Assembly: GCF_030915505.1 (NCBI RefSeq)
Contig: NZ_CP133265.1
Location: 3,066,001 to 3,130,000, forward strand
DNA length: 64,000 nucleotides
Origin: Neobacillus sp. OS1-2
GTDB lineage: Bacteria > Bacillota > Bacilli > Bacillales > Cytobacillaceae
Direction: 5' to 3'
The notes beneath the pieces are model-generated. The model ran no database searches and was not told the origin of the DNA. It worked only from the letters and a program-made list of their open reading frames with translations. This document shows, one piece after another, positions 31,374-40,013 of this stretch (position 1 is its first letter; the number at the start of each line of letters is the position of its first letter). Both the position numbers and the translations under genes were made by a program.

Positions 31374-31469
31374 ACTTATCCTCCATTTTCATTCTTACAA
31401 TCTACAACCATTATAACAGGTAATGACATGCATAGTTTAGCATATTTATTTTAAATCATAAATTGTCAA

Positions 31470-31498
31470 TTGACGAAACAAACTAAACATGATAATGT
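31470..31498 (+). promoter_or_regulatory. uxaC promoter
   Basis: TTGACG (31470-31475), 17-base spacer, TAATGT (31493-31498) with TGA extension. Confidence 0.6.
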
Positions 31499-31508
31499 AG
31501 AAATATAG

Positions 31509-31533
31509 TTAATTTGTTTAATAAACAAATTAA
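31509..31533. promoter_or_regulatory. ROK/XylR-type operator 2 (perfect palindrome)
   Basis: TTAATTTGTTT, centre AAT, AAACAAATTAA: 11-base perfect arms. It is ~10 bases downstream of the uxaC -10 and upstream of the divergent repressor gene. Confidence 0.8.
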
Positions 31534-31628
31534 AGAGGAAGACGCGATTTTTATTTTTTTATACCTTGGAAGGGTTTACAAAAGAGCATGATAGTAGTAT
31601 TTATTTCAGTAAATCGGGAGGAATTTTG

Positions 31629-33032
31629 ATGAAGTCCTTTTTAGACAAACACTTTTTGCTAAACACAGACACCGCAATCAAACTATATAAAAATGCTGCA
31701 GCCGAGGCACCCATTTTTGATTTTCATTGCCATTTGAACCCACAAGAAGTATGGGAAAACAAGTCATATGAAAATATAACTCAAATCTGGCTTGGGGGAG
31801 ATCATTATAAATGGCGGACTATGCGGATGCATGGTGTAGCGGAAAAATACATTACCGGTGATGCTACGGATTGGGAGAAATTCGAAGTTTGGGCAGAAAC
31901 GATGCCTCATTTAATCGGAAATCCTGTTTATCATTGGGCACAATTAGAATTGAAAATGTATTTCGGTATTGATACACTACTAAGTCCGGAAACAGCCCGT
32001 GAGGTATGGGAAGAGTGTAACGACAAATTACAAATGCCTGAATTTAGTGCGAGAGCATTCATTGAGAAATCTAATGTGAAGTTTATTGGTACGACAGATG
32101 ATCCAATTTCAACCCTTGAATACCATCAATTATTAAAAAATGATGATTCATTTAAAACAATGATTGCTCCAACATTCCGTCCGGATGGTGCACTTTTCAT
32201 TGATCGTCCTACCTTCACTAGCTGGATTGGAAAGTTAGCTCAGGTTTCAGGTATAAATGTAGATACATTTGATGGATTTATAGGCGCACTGAGACAGCGG
32301 GTTGAATTTTTTCATGAAAACGGTGGCCGTGCTTCCGATCATGACATTCAAAAAATGGACTATGTGGAAACAACGAAGGATCAGGTTGAAGCTATTTTCA
32401 ATAAACGTTTAAACGGGGAACCACTTACAAATGATGAAGTAGTAGCGTATCGTATTTTCGTTTTGAAAGAGCTAGGAAAAATGTACGCTGAAAAACAATG
32501 GGTTATGCAGCTTCATATGGGTGCAATGAGAAGCAATAACTCGAGAATGAAAGAGCTAATTGGACCTGACACAGGATTTGATTCTGTTGGCGAAGCGAAT
32601 ATGGCTGAAGGTCTGTCCCGCTTCCTAGATGCACTTGATCAGGAAAATGCCTTACCAAGAACAGTATTATTTAACTTAAATCAAAAAGATAATGTCGTTT
32701 TAGCAGGGATGATGGGGAACTTCTATGAAGAAGGAATTCCAGGAAAAGTCCAATTAGGCTCTGGCTGGTGGTTCCTTGACCATATTGATGGCATGGAAAG
32801 ACAAATGAAGGACTTTGCTAATGTTGGCTTACTCAGCCACTTTATTGGTATGCTGACAGACTCACGCAGCTTCCTTTCTTATGCACGTCATGACTATTTC
32901 CGTCGCATACTTTGTAACATTCTTGGTGGATGGGTAGAGCAAGGCTTGGCACCGAATAATATGAAGCATATGGAACAAATGGTACGGAATATATGCTATC
33001 ATAATGCTGAAAAATTCTTTTTAGAAAGATAA
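31629..33032 (+). CDS. uxaC: Uronate isomerase (glucuronate isomerase)
   Basis: Amidohydrolase-fold isomerase that turns D-glucuronate into D-fructuronate and D-galacturonate into D-tagaturonate. 467 residues from ATG 31629, six bases after GGGAGGA; the longer frame from 31566 has no homology. IFDFHCHLNPQEVWEN (~25) carries the HxH metal motif, TTDDP (~157) the following conserved loop, and MQLHMGAMRSNN (~298) is also typical. It is followed by 6-phosphogluconate dehydrogenase without a visible terminator. No uxuA, uxuB (long-chain type) or kdg genes follow, unlike the B. subtilis exu operon. Confidence 0.96.
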   Translation: MKSFLDKHFLLNTDTAIKLYKNAAAEAPIFDFHCHLNPQEVWENKSYENITQIWLGGDHYKWRTMRMHGVAEKYITGDATDWEKFEVWAETMPHLIGNPVYHWAQLELKMYFGIDTLLSPETAREVWEECNDKLQMPEFSARAFIEKSNVKFIGTTDDPISTLEYHQLLKNDDSFKTMIAPTFRPDGALFIDRPTFTSWIGKLAQVSGINVDTFDGFIGALRQRVEFFHENGGRASDHDIQKMDYVETTKDQVEAIFNKRLNGEPLTNDEVVAYRIFVLKELGKMYAEKQWVMQLHMGAMRSNNSRMKELIGPDTGFDSVGEANMAEGLSRFLDALDQENALPRTVLFNLNQKDNVVLAGMMGNFYEEGIPGKVQLGSGWWFLDHIDGMERQMKDFANVGLLSHFIGMLTDSRSFLSYARHDYFRRILCNILGGWVEQGLAPNNMKHMEQMVRNICYHNAEKFFLER

Positions 33033-33173
33033 TGGCTTCAGAAAGACAGGGAGAGCCACGTCGAGGGTTCTTCCTTGATTACATTTGTAAAATAAGTGTT
33101 TAATTAGATGAGTTAAAATAAAAAATAGGTTAGAATAGGATAATATTGATTTTAGAAAGGAAAGGGATTAAAT

Positions 33174-34589
33174 ATGTCAAAACAACAAATTGGTGTAGTT
33201 GGCCTAGCGGTAATGGGGAAAAACCTCGCTTTGAATATTGAAAGCCGCGGCTATTCGGTTGCCGTTTTTAACCGTTCATATGATAAAACTGAAGCGTTTC
33301 TGAAAAATGAAGCGGAGGGTAAAAACTTTGTCGGTGCTCGTACCGTTGAGGAATTTGTTCATTCGTTAGAAAAACCACGTAAAATCTTATTGATGGTTAA
33401 AGCTGGTAATGCAACAGATGGAACGATTGATTCATTAAAACCATTCCTTGAAGAAGGCGATATCCTCATTGATGGTGGTAATACCTTTTTCCAAGATACA
33501 ATTAGACGTAATAAAGAACTTGCAAATGCAGGGTTCCATTTTATCGGAACGGGTGTTTCCGGCGGTGAAGAAGGGGCATTAAAAGGTCCTTCCATTATGC
33601 CTGGCGGTAATAAAGAAGCCTATGATTTAGTAAAGCCAATCCTAGAGGCGATTTCAGCTAAGGTTGAAGGGGACCCATGCTGTACATATATTGGACCAAA
33701 CGGTGCAGGTCATTATGTGAAAATGGTTCATAATGGAATTGAATATGGTGATATGCAATTAATTTGTGAAGCATACTTTATTCTGAAGAATGTCCTTGGT
33801 TTAAGCACTGAAGAGCTTCATGGTGTGTTTGCAGAATGGAATAAAGGCGAGCTTGACAGCTACTTAATTGAAATTACCGCAGATATTTTTACAAAAGTGG
33901 ATGAAGAAACAGGAAAACCTTTAGTTGACGTGATTCTAGATACTGCTGGTCAAAAAGGAACTGGTAAATGGACAAGCCAAAACGCTTTAGATTTAGGTGT
34001 CCCGCTTCCCATCATCACAGAATCAGTTTTTGCCCGTTTTATCTCAGCAATGAAAGAAGAACGTGTGAAGGCTAGTCAAGTTTTAAATGGTCCAGCTGTA
34101 AAACCATTTGAAGGAAATAAAGAAGAATTAATTGAAGCAGTTCGTAAAGCACTATATATGAGTAAAATTGTGTCATATGCACAAGGCTTTGCCCAAATGC
34201 GTGTGGCATCTGAAGAATACGATTGGAATCTTCAATACGGAAATATCGCGATGATTTTCCGCGGCGGCTGCATTATCCGTGCTCAATTCTTACAAAAAAT
34301 TAAAGATGCGTACGACCGTGATTCTCAGTTAGCAAATCTATTATTAGATCCATACTTTAAAGAAATTGTTGAAGGGTATCAACCGGCACTTCGTCAAGTG
34401 CTTTCAGTAGCTATTGAACGTGGTATCCCAGTGCCATCATTCGCAAGTGCTATCGCATATTATGACAGTTATCGTACGGAAACACTTCCTGCAAACCTAT
34501 TGCAAGCACAACGTGATTACTTTGGTGCCCATACGTATCAACGTGTGGATAAAGAAGGAATATTCCATACAAATTGGATGGAAAAGTAA
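33174..34589 (+). CDS. gndA: 6-Phosphogluconate dehydrogenase (decarboxylating)
   Basis: Oxidises 6-phosphogluconate to ribulose-5-phosphate and CO2. 471 residues: Rossmann domain with [18 protein letters not shown] (~8) and the NADP-type VFNRS strand end (~33), substrate loop [19 protein letters not shown] (~128), catalytic Lys-Asn region [17 protein letters not shown] (~180). Length and motifs fit the NADP-dependent GndA type. AAAGGAAAGG precedes ATG 33174. Its place next to uxaC suggests a link between hexuronate catabolism and the pentose phosphate route. Confidence 0.96.
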   Translation: MSKQQIGVVGLAVMGKNLALNIESRGYSVAVFNRSYDKTEAFLKNEAEGKNFVGARTVEEFVHSLEKPRKILLMVKAGNATDGTIDSLKPFLEEGDILIDGGNTFFQDTIRRNKELANAGFHFIGTGVSGGEEGALKGPSIMPGGNKEAYDLVKPILEAISAKVEGDPCCTYIGPNGAGHYVKMVHNGIEYGDMQLICEAYFILKNVLGLSTEELHGVFAEWNKGELDSYLIEITADIFTKVDEETGKPLVDVILDTAGQKGTGKWTSQNALDLGVPLPIITESVFARFISAMKEERVKASQVLNGPAVKPFEGNKEELIEAVRKALYMSKIVSYAQGFAQMRVASEEYDWNLQYGNIAMIFRGGCIIRAQFLQKIKDAYDRDSQLANLLLDPYFKEIVEGYQPALRQVLSVAIERGIPVPSFASAIAYYDSYRTETLPANLLQAQRDYFGAHTYQRVDKEGIFHTNWMEK

Positions 34590-34610
34590 GGCTTTTCCAC
34601 ATCTTCTATA

Positions 34611-34656
34611 AAAGAGACAAAACAAAGCATAAAAGGCTTGTTTTGTCTCTTTTTCT
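34611..34656 (+). terminator. Terminator after gndA
   Basis: AAAAGAGACAAAACAA pairs with TTGTTTTGTCTCTTTT; continuous T run. Confidence 0.92.
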
Positions 34657-34771
34657 TTATTATTGACTAAGGTTTCAGCGCAAAAAGCAATACCAGTCAA
34701 ATAAAGAAATAAATTAAGCATTTCGAGAGAATGATTTTTAAGTCATTTAGGTCTAAAATAAAAATGTAAAT

Positions 34772-34785
34772 TGATACCGCTTACT
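34772..34785 (+). promoter_or_regulatory. Possible cre site upstream of the AraC-type regulator
   Basis: TGATACCGCTTACT shares the CGCTT core and outer positions of a CcpA site, ~10 bases before the start codon. Weak. Confidence 0.3.
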
Positions 34786-34794
34786 TAGAAAGGT

Positions 34795-35736
34795 ATGAGT
34801 GCTATGGATTTGGAAGCAGCTATAAATAATCAAAGTATGATGAATAAATGGATCACTGCAGCTTACAGAGTTCAAGGTGTGCATTCCTATTCCTTTCAGT
34901 ATCATTCCCATCATGAATATGAAATTTATTTCTTTTGTGGTGGTGATTGTAAGTATTTAATTAGTAATCGGATTTATGAACTGGAGCCTGGTGATATCAT
35001 TCTATTGGATGGCATGACACTGCATAAACCGAATCCGAAAATAGAAAGTACCTATACAAGAAGTATGCTTCATTTTTCACCCACATGGATGGCAGAAATT
35101 GCAGCAGTTCTAGGGATTCCTAATTTGTTGGATCCATTTAAGAAGCTCAATAATTATCTACTACGAACGGGCTACAATGAATCTGGCCAATATATTGACC
35201 AACAGATAAAGAAAATCGTAGGACTTTTGGCCTGGATGAATGAAGAAATGCTCCAGACAGGCACAAATAATAGGCTGTTAGAGGCCGAAGTAAAGCTGGA
35301 ATTAGTTCAACTACTCGTAAAAATATATAAAATGAGTCAAGAAGAATTAGCACATGTTTCGAATAAAAAAACAGAAAAAGAAGTCCATGCCGAGGCCATT
35401 GCCTCATGGATAAAAGACCATTTTGCTGAAAAAATGAATTTGGATCGGATTTCGACTGAACTAAATTTAAGTAAATATTATACTTCACATGTTTTTAAAG
35501 AGATTACTGGTTTTACTGTGATGGAATATGTGATGGGCTGCAGGCTTAATCAGGTCAAGTTTTTATTAGAAATGGAGCCTGACCTCACTCTTGCTGAAGT
35601 TTCAAGTGCAGCTGGATTTGAAAGTCTTGCCCATTTCAGCCGTTATTTTAAGGAAAAGGTAGGGGTTACGCCCTCTCGTTACCGCAAAAATAAACGAATA
35701 GCCGATACATCGGGAACAAAGGAGGATTCGCTATAA
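34795..35736 (+). CDS. AraC-family transcriptional regulator
   Basis: ~313 residues: an N-terminal cupin sugar-sensing domain (HHEYEIYFFCGGDCKYLI, ~38; HKPNP, ~78) and a C-terminal double helix-turn-helix (~200-300; LNLSKYYTSHVFKEITGFTV and AGFESLAHFSRYFKEKVGVT). It heads a run of four sugar-catabolic genes and its stop codon abuts the next start, so it is co-transcribed and probably controls that set. The start may be ATG 34795 or 34804; AGAAAGG at 34786-34792 is too close to the first and slightly far from the second. Confidence 0.88.
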   Translation: MSAMDLEAAINNQSMMNKWITAAYRVQGVHSYSFQYHSHHEYEIYFFCGGDCKYLISNRIYELEPGDIILLDGMTLHKPNPKIESTYTRSMLHFSPTWMAEIAAVLGIPNLLDPFKKLNNYLLRTGYNESGQYIDQQIKKIVGLLAWMNEEMLQTGTNNRLLEAEVKLELVQLLVKIYKMSQEELAHVSNKKTEKEVHAEAIASWIKDHFAEKMNLDRISTELNLSKYYTSHVFKEITGFTVMEYVMGCRLNQVKFLLEMEPDLTLAEVSSAAGFESLAHFSRYFKEKVGVTPSRYRKNKRIADTSGTKEDSL

Positions 35737-36624
35737 ATGAATCAGGATTTATGGATTTCCGGCTTTTCAGATGAAATCTCGTCTGATTTTGAGACACAAC
35801 TTGAGGTTGTTTCAAACCTTGGCATGCGTTATCTCTCATTACGGGGCATTGATGGGAAAAACATCGGCGACTTTACAGTTGAAGAAATAAAAGAAAATGT
35901 ACAGCCAAGGTTGCAAAAATATGGTATTCAAGTTTCTTCAATCGGTTCACCGATTGGGAAAGTATTTATCAATGATGAAGAAGGATTTGCAAAGCAAAAG
36001 CTGATGTTGGACACGCTTTGCCAAATTAGCAATTTGCTTGATTGCCAATATATACGAATCTTCAGCTTCTATATTCCTAAAGGTGAGGATGCAGATCAAT
36101 ATCGTAGTGAAGTGGTAGGTAAGCTTAAGGAATACGCTGCCATTGCAGCAAAGTACAATGTGATATTGCTGCATGAAAATGAAAAAGATATTTTTGGTGA
36201 TATCGCGAGACGCTGTCATGAGATTTTAACGGAAGTAGGATCTCCTTATTTTAAAGGGATTTTTGACTTTGCTAATTTCGTACAGTGCGGAGAAGATACA
36301 CAGGAGTGTTACGATCTCTTAAGAGATGAGATTGTTTATATACACATTAAGGATGCTGTAACAGCGGATAGCCAAAATGTTGTCTGTGGAACTGGCGAAG
36401 GAAAAATACCAGAATTGTTAGCCCAGTTTATGAAGAGCGGCTATAAGGGATTTTTAACGCTTGAGCCACATCTTGTCATCTTTGATTCTTTAAAGGACTT
36501 AGAGCTAGAAGATGCATCCGAAATTATTAAGGACAACAAAGGGCTAGACGGTGCCGGCGGTTACAAGCTTCAATATGAAGCCTTATTAGACATTCTCAAC
36601 AAAATGGAAAGCGAGGGAAATTAA
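35737..36624 (+). CDS. Sugar phosphate isomerase/epimerase (xylose isomerase-like TIM barrel) 1
   Basis: 295 residues of the AP-endonuclease-2-like fold. Metal-ligand segments are seen in LLHENEKDIFGD (~148), GIFDFANFVQCG (~180), IHIKDAV (~206) and LTLEPHL (~245). Such proteins isomerise or epimerise sugars, inositols or 3-keto-sugars. AAAGGAGG lies at the end of the AraC gene and the ATG directly follows its stop. Two bases separate it from the oxidoreductase that follows. The substrate cannot be told. Confidence 0.85.
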   Translation: MNQDLWISGFSDEISSDFETQLEVVSNLGMRYLSLRGIDGKNIGDFTVEEIKENVQPRLQKYGIQVSSIGSPIGKVFINDEEGFAKQKLMLDTLCQISNLLDCQYIRIFSFYIPKGEDADQYRSEVVGKLKEYAAIAAKYNVILLHENEKDIFGDIARRCHEILTEVGSPYFKGIFDFANFVQCGEDTQECYDLLRDEIVYIHIKDAVTADSQNVVCGTGEGKIPELLAQFMKSGYKGFLTLEPHLVIFDSLKDLELEDASEIIKDNKGLDGAGGYKLQYEALLDILNKMESEGN

Positions 36625-36626
36625 TT

Positions 36627-37787
36627 ATGGCAGATGTAAGATTAGGGATTATTGGATTAGGTGCAGAAGGTGGTATGTACGCTAATTTTATCGCTGAAGG
36701 TAAAGTGCAAAACATGGTGATTGGTGCAATCTGTGATAATGATCCTGCTAAAAAACAGGTTGCAGAAGAAAAGTATCCTGGTGTTCCTTTCTACGATAAT
36801 TATATCGATATGCTTGAAAGTGGTGACGTAGATGCGGTCGTTACAACTGTTCCACATTACCTCCATCCAGAAATGGGAATTGAAGCATTAAAACGTAACC
36901 TTCATGCGTTAGTGGAAAAACCAGCTGGTGTTTATACAAAACAAGTGAAAGAGTTAAACGATTTTGCAGCAACAAAGCCTAAACTTAAGTTTGCCATCTT
37001 CTTTAACCAACGGACAAATCCGCTTTATAAAAAAGTAAAAGAACTTATTGATAATGGTGAAATTGGCAACATTCGCAGCACCAACTGGATTATTACTACT
37101 TGGTGGAGACCTCAAGGGTACTACAATCAAAGTGAATGGAGAGCAACTTGGGGCGGGGAAGGCGGCGGTGTCCTTGTAAACCAAGCACCACACCAAATTG
37201 ACTTGCTTCAATGGATTTGCGGTATGCCGAAAAAGGTTTATGCAAAATTAAACTTTGGCTATCAAAGAGATATTGTGGTTGAAGACGATGTAACTGCCGT
37301 TTTTGATTATGGAAATGGTGCTACTGGTGTATTTGTAACTAAGACACACGATGTAGTAGGGACAGACCGTTTAGAAATCCATGGCGATAAAGGAAAAATT
37401 GTGGTTGATGATAGTAAGAAAATTACGATCAAACGCCTAAATAAGCCTGAAAATGAAATGAGCGCAACCATGAGCATGCAAGATGTTATGAGTATTTTCA
37501 TGGGTGGCGGTCAAGGTGATATTTTCACTGAGGAAGTAATTGAATTTGAAAGTGTTTGGGGCGGTCAGCACATTGCTGTATTAGAAGACTTTGCTTCCGC
37601 GATTGTAAATGGTACACCATTACTAGCTCCAGGCAGCGACGGTATTAATGGTGTTAGACTTGCAAATGCCATGCACCTGTCAAGCTGGTTAGGAAAAGAA
37701 ATTGATGTACCATTTGATGAAGATTTGTTCCTAGAAGAATTAAATAAAAGAATTGCTGAAGAAGGTAAATATCCGGTTAGAAAGTAA
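36627..37787 (+). CDS. Gfo/Idh/MocA-family oxidoreductase 1
   Basis: 386 residues. The N-terminal Rossmann domain starts DVRLGIIGLGAEGGMYANFI; the EKPAGVYTKQ loop (~98) holds the catalytic Lys-Pro pair, and HQIDLLQWICGMP (~190) the substrate side. Enzymes of this family oxidise sugars or sugar acids with NAD(P). It is in an operon with two TIM-barrel isomerases and a second oxidoreductase, a pairing often seen in inositol or 3-keto-glycoside breakdown. The exact reaction is unknown. A strong hairpin follows before the next gene. Confidence 0.88.
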   Translation: MADVRLGIIGLGAEGGMYANFIAEGKVQNMVIGAICDNDPAKKQVAEEKYPGVPFYDNYIDMLESGDVDAVVTTVPHYLHPEMGIEALKRNLHALVEKPAGVYTKQVKELNDFAATKPKLKFAIFFNQRTNPLYKKVKELIDNGEIGNIRSTNWIITTWWRPQGYYNQSEWRATWGGEGGGVLVNQAPHQIDLLQWICGMPKKVYAKLNFGYQRDIVVEDDVTAVFDYGNGATGVFVTKTHDVVGTDRLEIHGDKGKIVVDDSKKITIKRLNKPENEMSATMSMQDVMSIFMGGGQGDIFTEEVIEFESVWGGQHIAVLEDFASAIVNGTPLLAPGSDGINGVRLANAMHLSSWLGKEIDVPFDEDLFLEELNKRIAEEGKYPVRK

Positions 37788-37796
37788 TCACCACAC

Positions 37797-37835
37797 GAAA
37801 CGAACTCATTGCTGCTAAAGCTTTGAGTTCGTTTC
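37797..37835 (+). other. Intercistronic hairpin between two oxidoreductase genes
   Basis: GAAACGAACTCA and TGAGTTCGTTTC form a perfect 12-bp stem with a 15-base loop. There is no T run after it; instead the ribosome binding site AAAAAGGGG of the next gene begins at once. It may tune expression or mRNA decay within the operon. Confidence 0.65.
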
Positions 37836-37852
37836 AAAAAGGGGAAATGCTT

Positions 37853-38857
37853 ATGCTAAAAGTAGCGTTAATTGGGCTAGGGGATATATCTAACATACAT
37901 CTGCCGGCGATAAAAGCAAATCCGAATGTTGAATTGACCGCGGTTTGTGATATAGATGAAGGTGCTAGAAAAATTGCCCCTGAAGCACGCTTTTATACCG
38001 ATTATCAAGAAATGTTGGAATCAGAAGCATTAGATGTTGTTCATATCTGCCTGCCACATTATCTGCACAATCCAGTGACAAAGGCATGTGTCGAAAAAGG
38101 TGTTCACGTATTTCTTGAAAAACCGCTTGGCCTGAATACGGAAGAAGCGCTTGAGCTAGTAGAGCTTGAGCAAAAACATCCGGATATAAAAATTTGTGTT
38201 TGTTTTCAAAACAGATACAATGAGTCGTTTGAAATGCTTCAAGAGATCGTTGTGAGCGGCGAGTATGGCAGGATCGTGGGGATTAAGGGGCTTGTTGCAT
38301 GGTATCGGCCTAAATCCTATTATGATCGTAAGCCATGGCGCGGACAAATGAAATATGCCGGCGGCGGCGTAATGATCAATCAGGCGCTTCATACGATGGA
38401 TTTGATGCAATTACTTGGAGGGAAAATGGAGTCAATCCGCGGAAATGTGGATCAGCTTCTAGATTACGGAATTGAGGTAGAGGATACAGCAACAGCACGT
38501 ATTCAATTTGCGAACGGTGCCACAGGTTTATTTTTTGCTACGAATGCAAATGCCGTGAATTCCAGTGTAGAACTTCAAGTCATTTTTGAAAAAGGGAAAT
38601 TTACGATTAAAGATAGTATTTTAACTAGGGTAAATGAAGATGGGAAAAAGGAAGAATTAGTAGAGGATGCCAAGCTCCCTGGAACTAAATTTTATTATGG
38701 GGCAAGCCATGCAAAATTAATTCACTTATTCCATCAATGTATTGTAGAAGATACTAACAACTATGTTCTTGCCAAAGATGCACTTGTGGCGATTCAAATG
38801 ATTGATGCTATTCGCAAGTCTTCAGAATTAAAACAAACCGTCAAAATGGAGGGATAA
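37853..38857 (+). CDS. Gfo/Idh/MocA-family oxidoreductase 2
   Basis: 334 residues from ATG 37853, eight bases after AAAGGGG; an upstream frame from 37823 runs through the hairpin. The Rossmann motif VALIGLGDISNIHLPAI, the EKPLGLNTEEA loop (~90) and GGGVMINQALHTMDLMQLLGG (split here as GGGVMINQALHT and MDLMQLLGG, ~170) are intact. It differs from the previous oxidoreductase in length and C-terminal domain, so the two probably act on different intermediates or in opposite directions. Confidence 0.87.
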   Translation: MLKVALIGLGDISNIHLPAIKANPNVELTAVCDIDEGARKIAPEARFYTDYQEMLESEALDVVHICLPHYLHNPVTKACVEKGVHVFLEKPLGLNTEEALELVELEQKHPDIKICVCFQNRYNESFEMLQEIVVSGEYGRIVGIKGLVAWYRPKSYYDRKPWRGQMKYAGGGVMINQALHTMDLMQLLGGKMESIRGNVDQLLDYGIEVEDTATARIQFANGATGLFFATNANAVNSSVELQVIFEKGKFTIKDSILTRVNEDGKKEELVEDAKLPGTKFYYGASHAKLIHLFHQCIVEDTNNYVLAKDALVAIQMIDAIRKSSELKQTVKMEG

Positions 38858-38860
38858 ACA

Positions 38861-39721
38861 ATGGAAAAAGGTAAAATTGGCGTGCAAATGATGATGCTAA
38901 AGGGCAAAGTGGAAGAACTAGGTGCCTATGAAACCATGAAAAAAGTTAGCGAGCTTGGCTATCATGCGGTAGAAGTTTCGCAAATTCCTATGACTCCAGA
39001 AAATGTTGCTGAATTAAGAAGAGCGAGTGTAGACTTCGATATTAAAATTGCTGCCATGTCAGCTGCTTTAGAACCAATGCTTCCAGGTGCTCCTGGTGAG
39101 ACCTTAACAAGTGATTTTGATAAAATTGTGAGTGATTGTAAAGCGCTGGATTGTAACTTTTTACGGATCGGGATGCTTCCATTAACATGTATGGGGCATA
39201 AAGATAAAATTATGGAATTTATTGAAAAAGCAGAAGCAATGGCACATAAATTAGCTGATCACGGAATCGAATTATACTACCATACCCATCACCTCGAATT
39301 CCAAAAATACGATGGTGTCTACCTCTTGGATCTCATTAAAAATAACACATCTAAGCTTGGCTTTGAACTGGATGTTCACTGGATTCAACGAGCAGGTGAA
39401 AATCCTGTCGAGTTTGTTAAGCAATATGCAGGCCGAATTTCATTATTGCACTTAAAAGATTATCGAATTGGTCAGATGGATTTAAGTAACGTTGACTTTA
39501 AAGATATGGCTAAATTCTTTGATATCTTTACGAATACAATTGAATTTGCAGAGCTTGGAGAGGGTAATCTAAATATCAAAGCAATTGTAGAGGCTGGACT
39601 TGAAAGCGGCGCACAGTATTTCTTAGTTGAACAAGATGATACCTATGGCCGTGATCCGTTTGAGTGTCTTGAAATCTCTGCAAAGCACTTAAGAGAATTA
39701 GGTTTTGGTGATTGGTTTTAA
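38861..39721 (+). CDS. Sugar phosphate isomerase/epimerase 2
   Basis: 286-residue TIM-barrel protein of the same superfamily as the gene at 35737 but not a close copy. HGIELYYHTHHLEFQ (~133), GFELDVHWIQRAG (~167), LLHLKDYRIGQ (~197) and EFAELGEGNLN (~226) hold the expected metal ligands. It is three bases downstream of the second oxidoreductase and is the last gene of the AraC-led set. Terminated at 39735. Confidence 0.86.
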   Translation: MEKGKIGVQMMMLKGKVEELGAYETMKKVSELGYHAVEVSQIPMTPENVAELRRASVDFDIKIAAMSAALEPMLPGAPGETLTSDFDKIVSDCKALDCNFLRIGMLPLTCMGHKDKIMEFIEKAEAMAHKLADHGIELYYHTHHLEFQKYDGVYLLDLIKNNTSKLGFELDVHWIQRAGENPVEFVKQYAGRISLLHLKDYRIGQMDLSNVDFKDMAKFFDIFTNTIEFAELGEGNLNIKAIVEAGLESGAQYFLVEQDDTYGRDPFECLEISAKHLRELGFGDWF

Positions 39722-39734
39722 TAGGTAATAGGGG

Positions 39735-39763
39735 AAAGCAGCTGTATGTGCAGCTGCTTTTTC
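39735..39763 (+). terminator. Terminator after the AraC-led sugar operon
   Basis: AAAGCAGCTG, loop TATGTG, CAGCTGCTTTTT. Confidence 0.88.
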
Positions 39764-39787
39764 TCATTTGAAGAAAACAAAAAATGC

Positions 39788-39992
39788 AAAACTTCAAGAA
39801 TCCCGGAAGAAATGCCCGATAGATGGATTCTAAAGGACAAAACTCAGAGAATCCAGAGAGAAATGCCCGATAGATGGGTTCTAAAGGACAAAACTCAGAG
39901 AATCCAGAGAGAAATGTCCGATAGAATGCCTCTAAAGGACAAAACTTCAAGAATTCCGGAAGAAATGTCCGATAGAAGCACCTTTCAAATAC
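39788..39992. repeat. Four 51-bp tandem repeats
   Basis: Four copies of a 51-bp unit, each with AATGYCCGATAGA (starting 39811, 39862, 39913, 39964) and TCTAAAGGACAAAACT. Spacing is exactly 51 bases each time. Copies 1 and 4 share TTCAAGAAT.CCGGAAGAAATG, copies 2 and 3 share CAGAGAATCCAGAGAGAAATG. Because 51 is divisible by three, both strands show repetitive ORFs, but neither has a ribosome binding site at a sensible start. The repeat fills the space between two converging transcription units. Confidence 0.9.
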
Positions 39993-40013
39993 TGATATAG
40001 GAAAGTACCACTT

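Noticed and set aside
39788-39992. CRISPR array
   Set aside because: The units are contiguous with no unique spacers, and no cas genes are present.
39746-40000. An 84-codon plus-strand ORF and a 124-codon minus-strand ORF with a 17-residue repeat
   Set aside because: They only reflect the 51-bp tandem repeat (51 = 3 x 17). No ribosome binding site, and the plus ORF begins inside the preceding terminator region.
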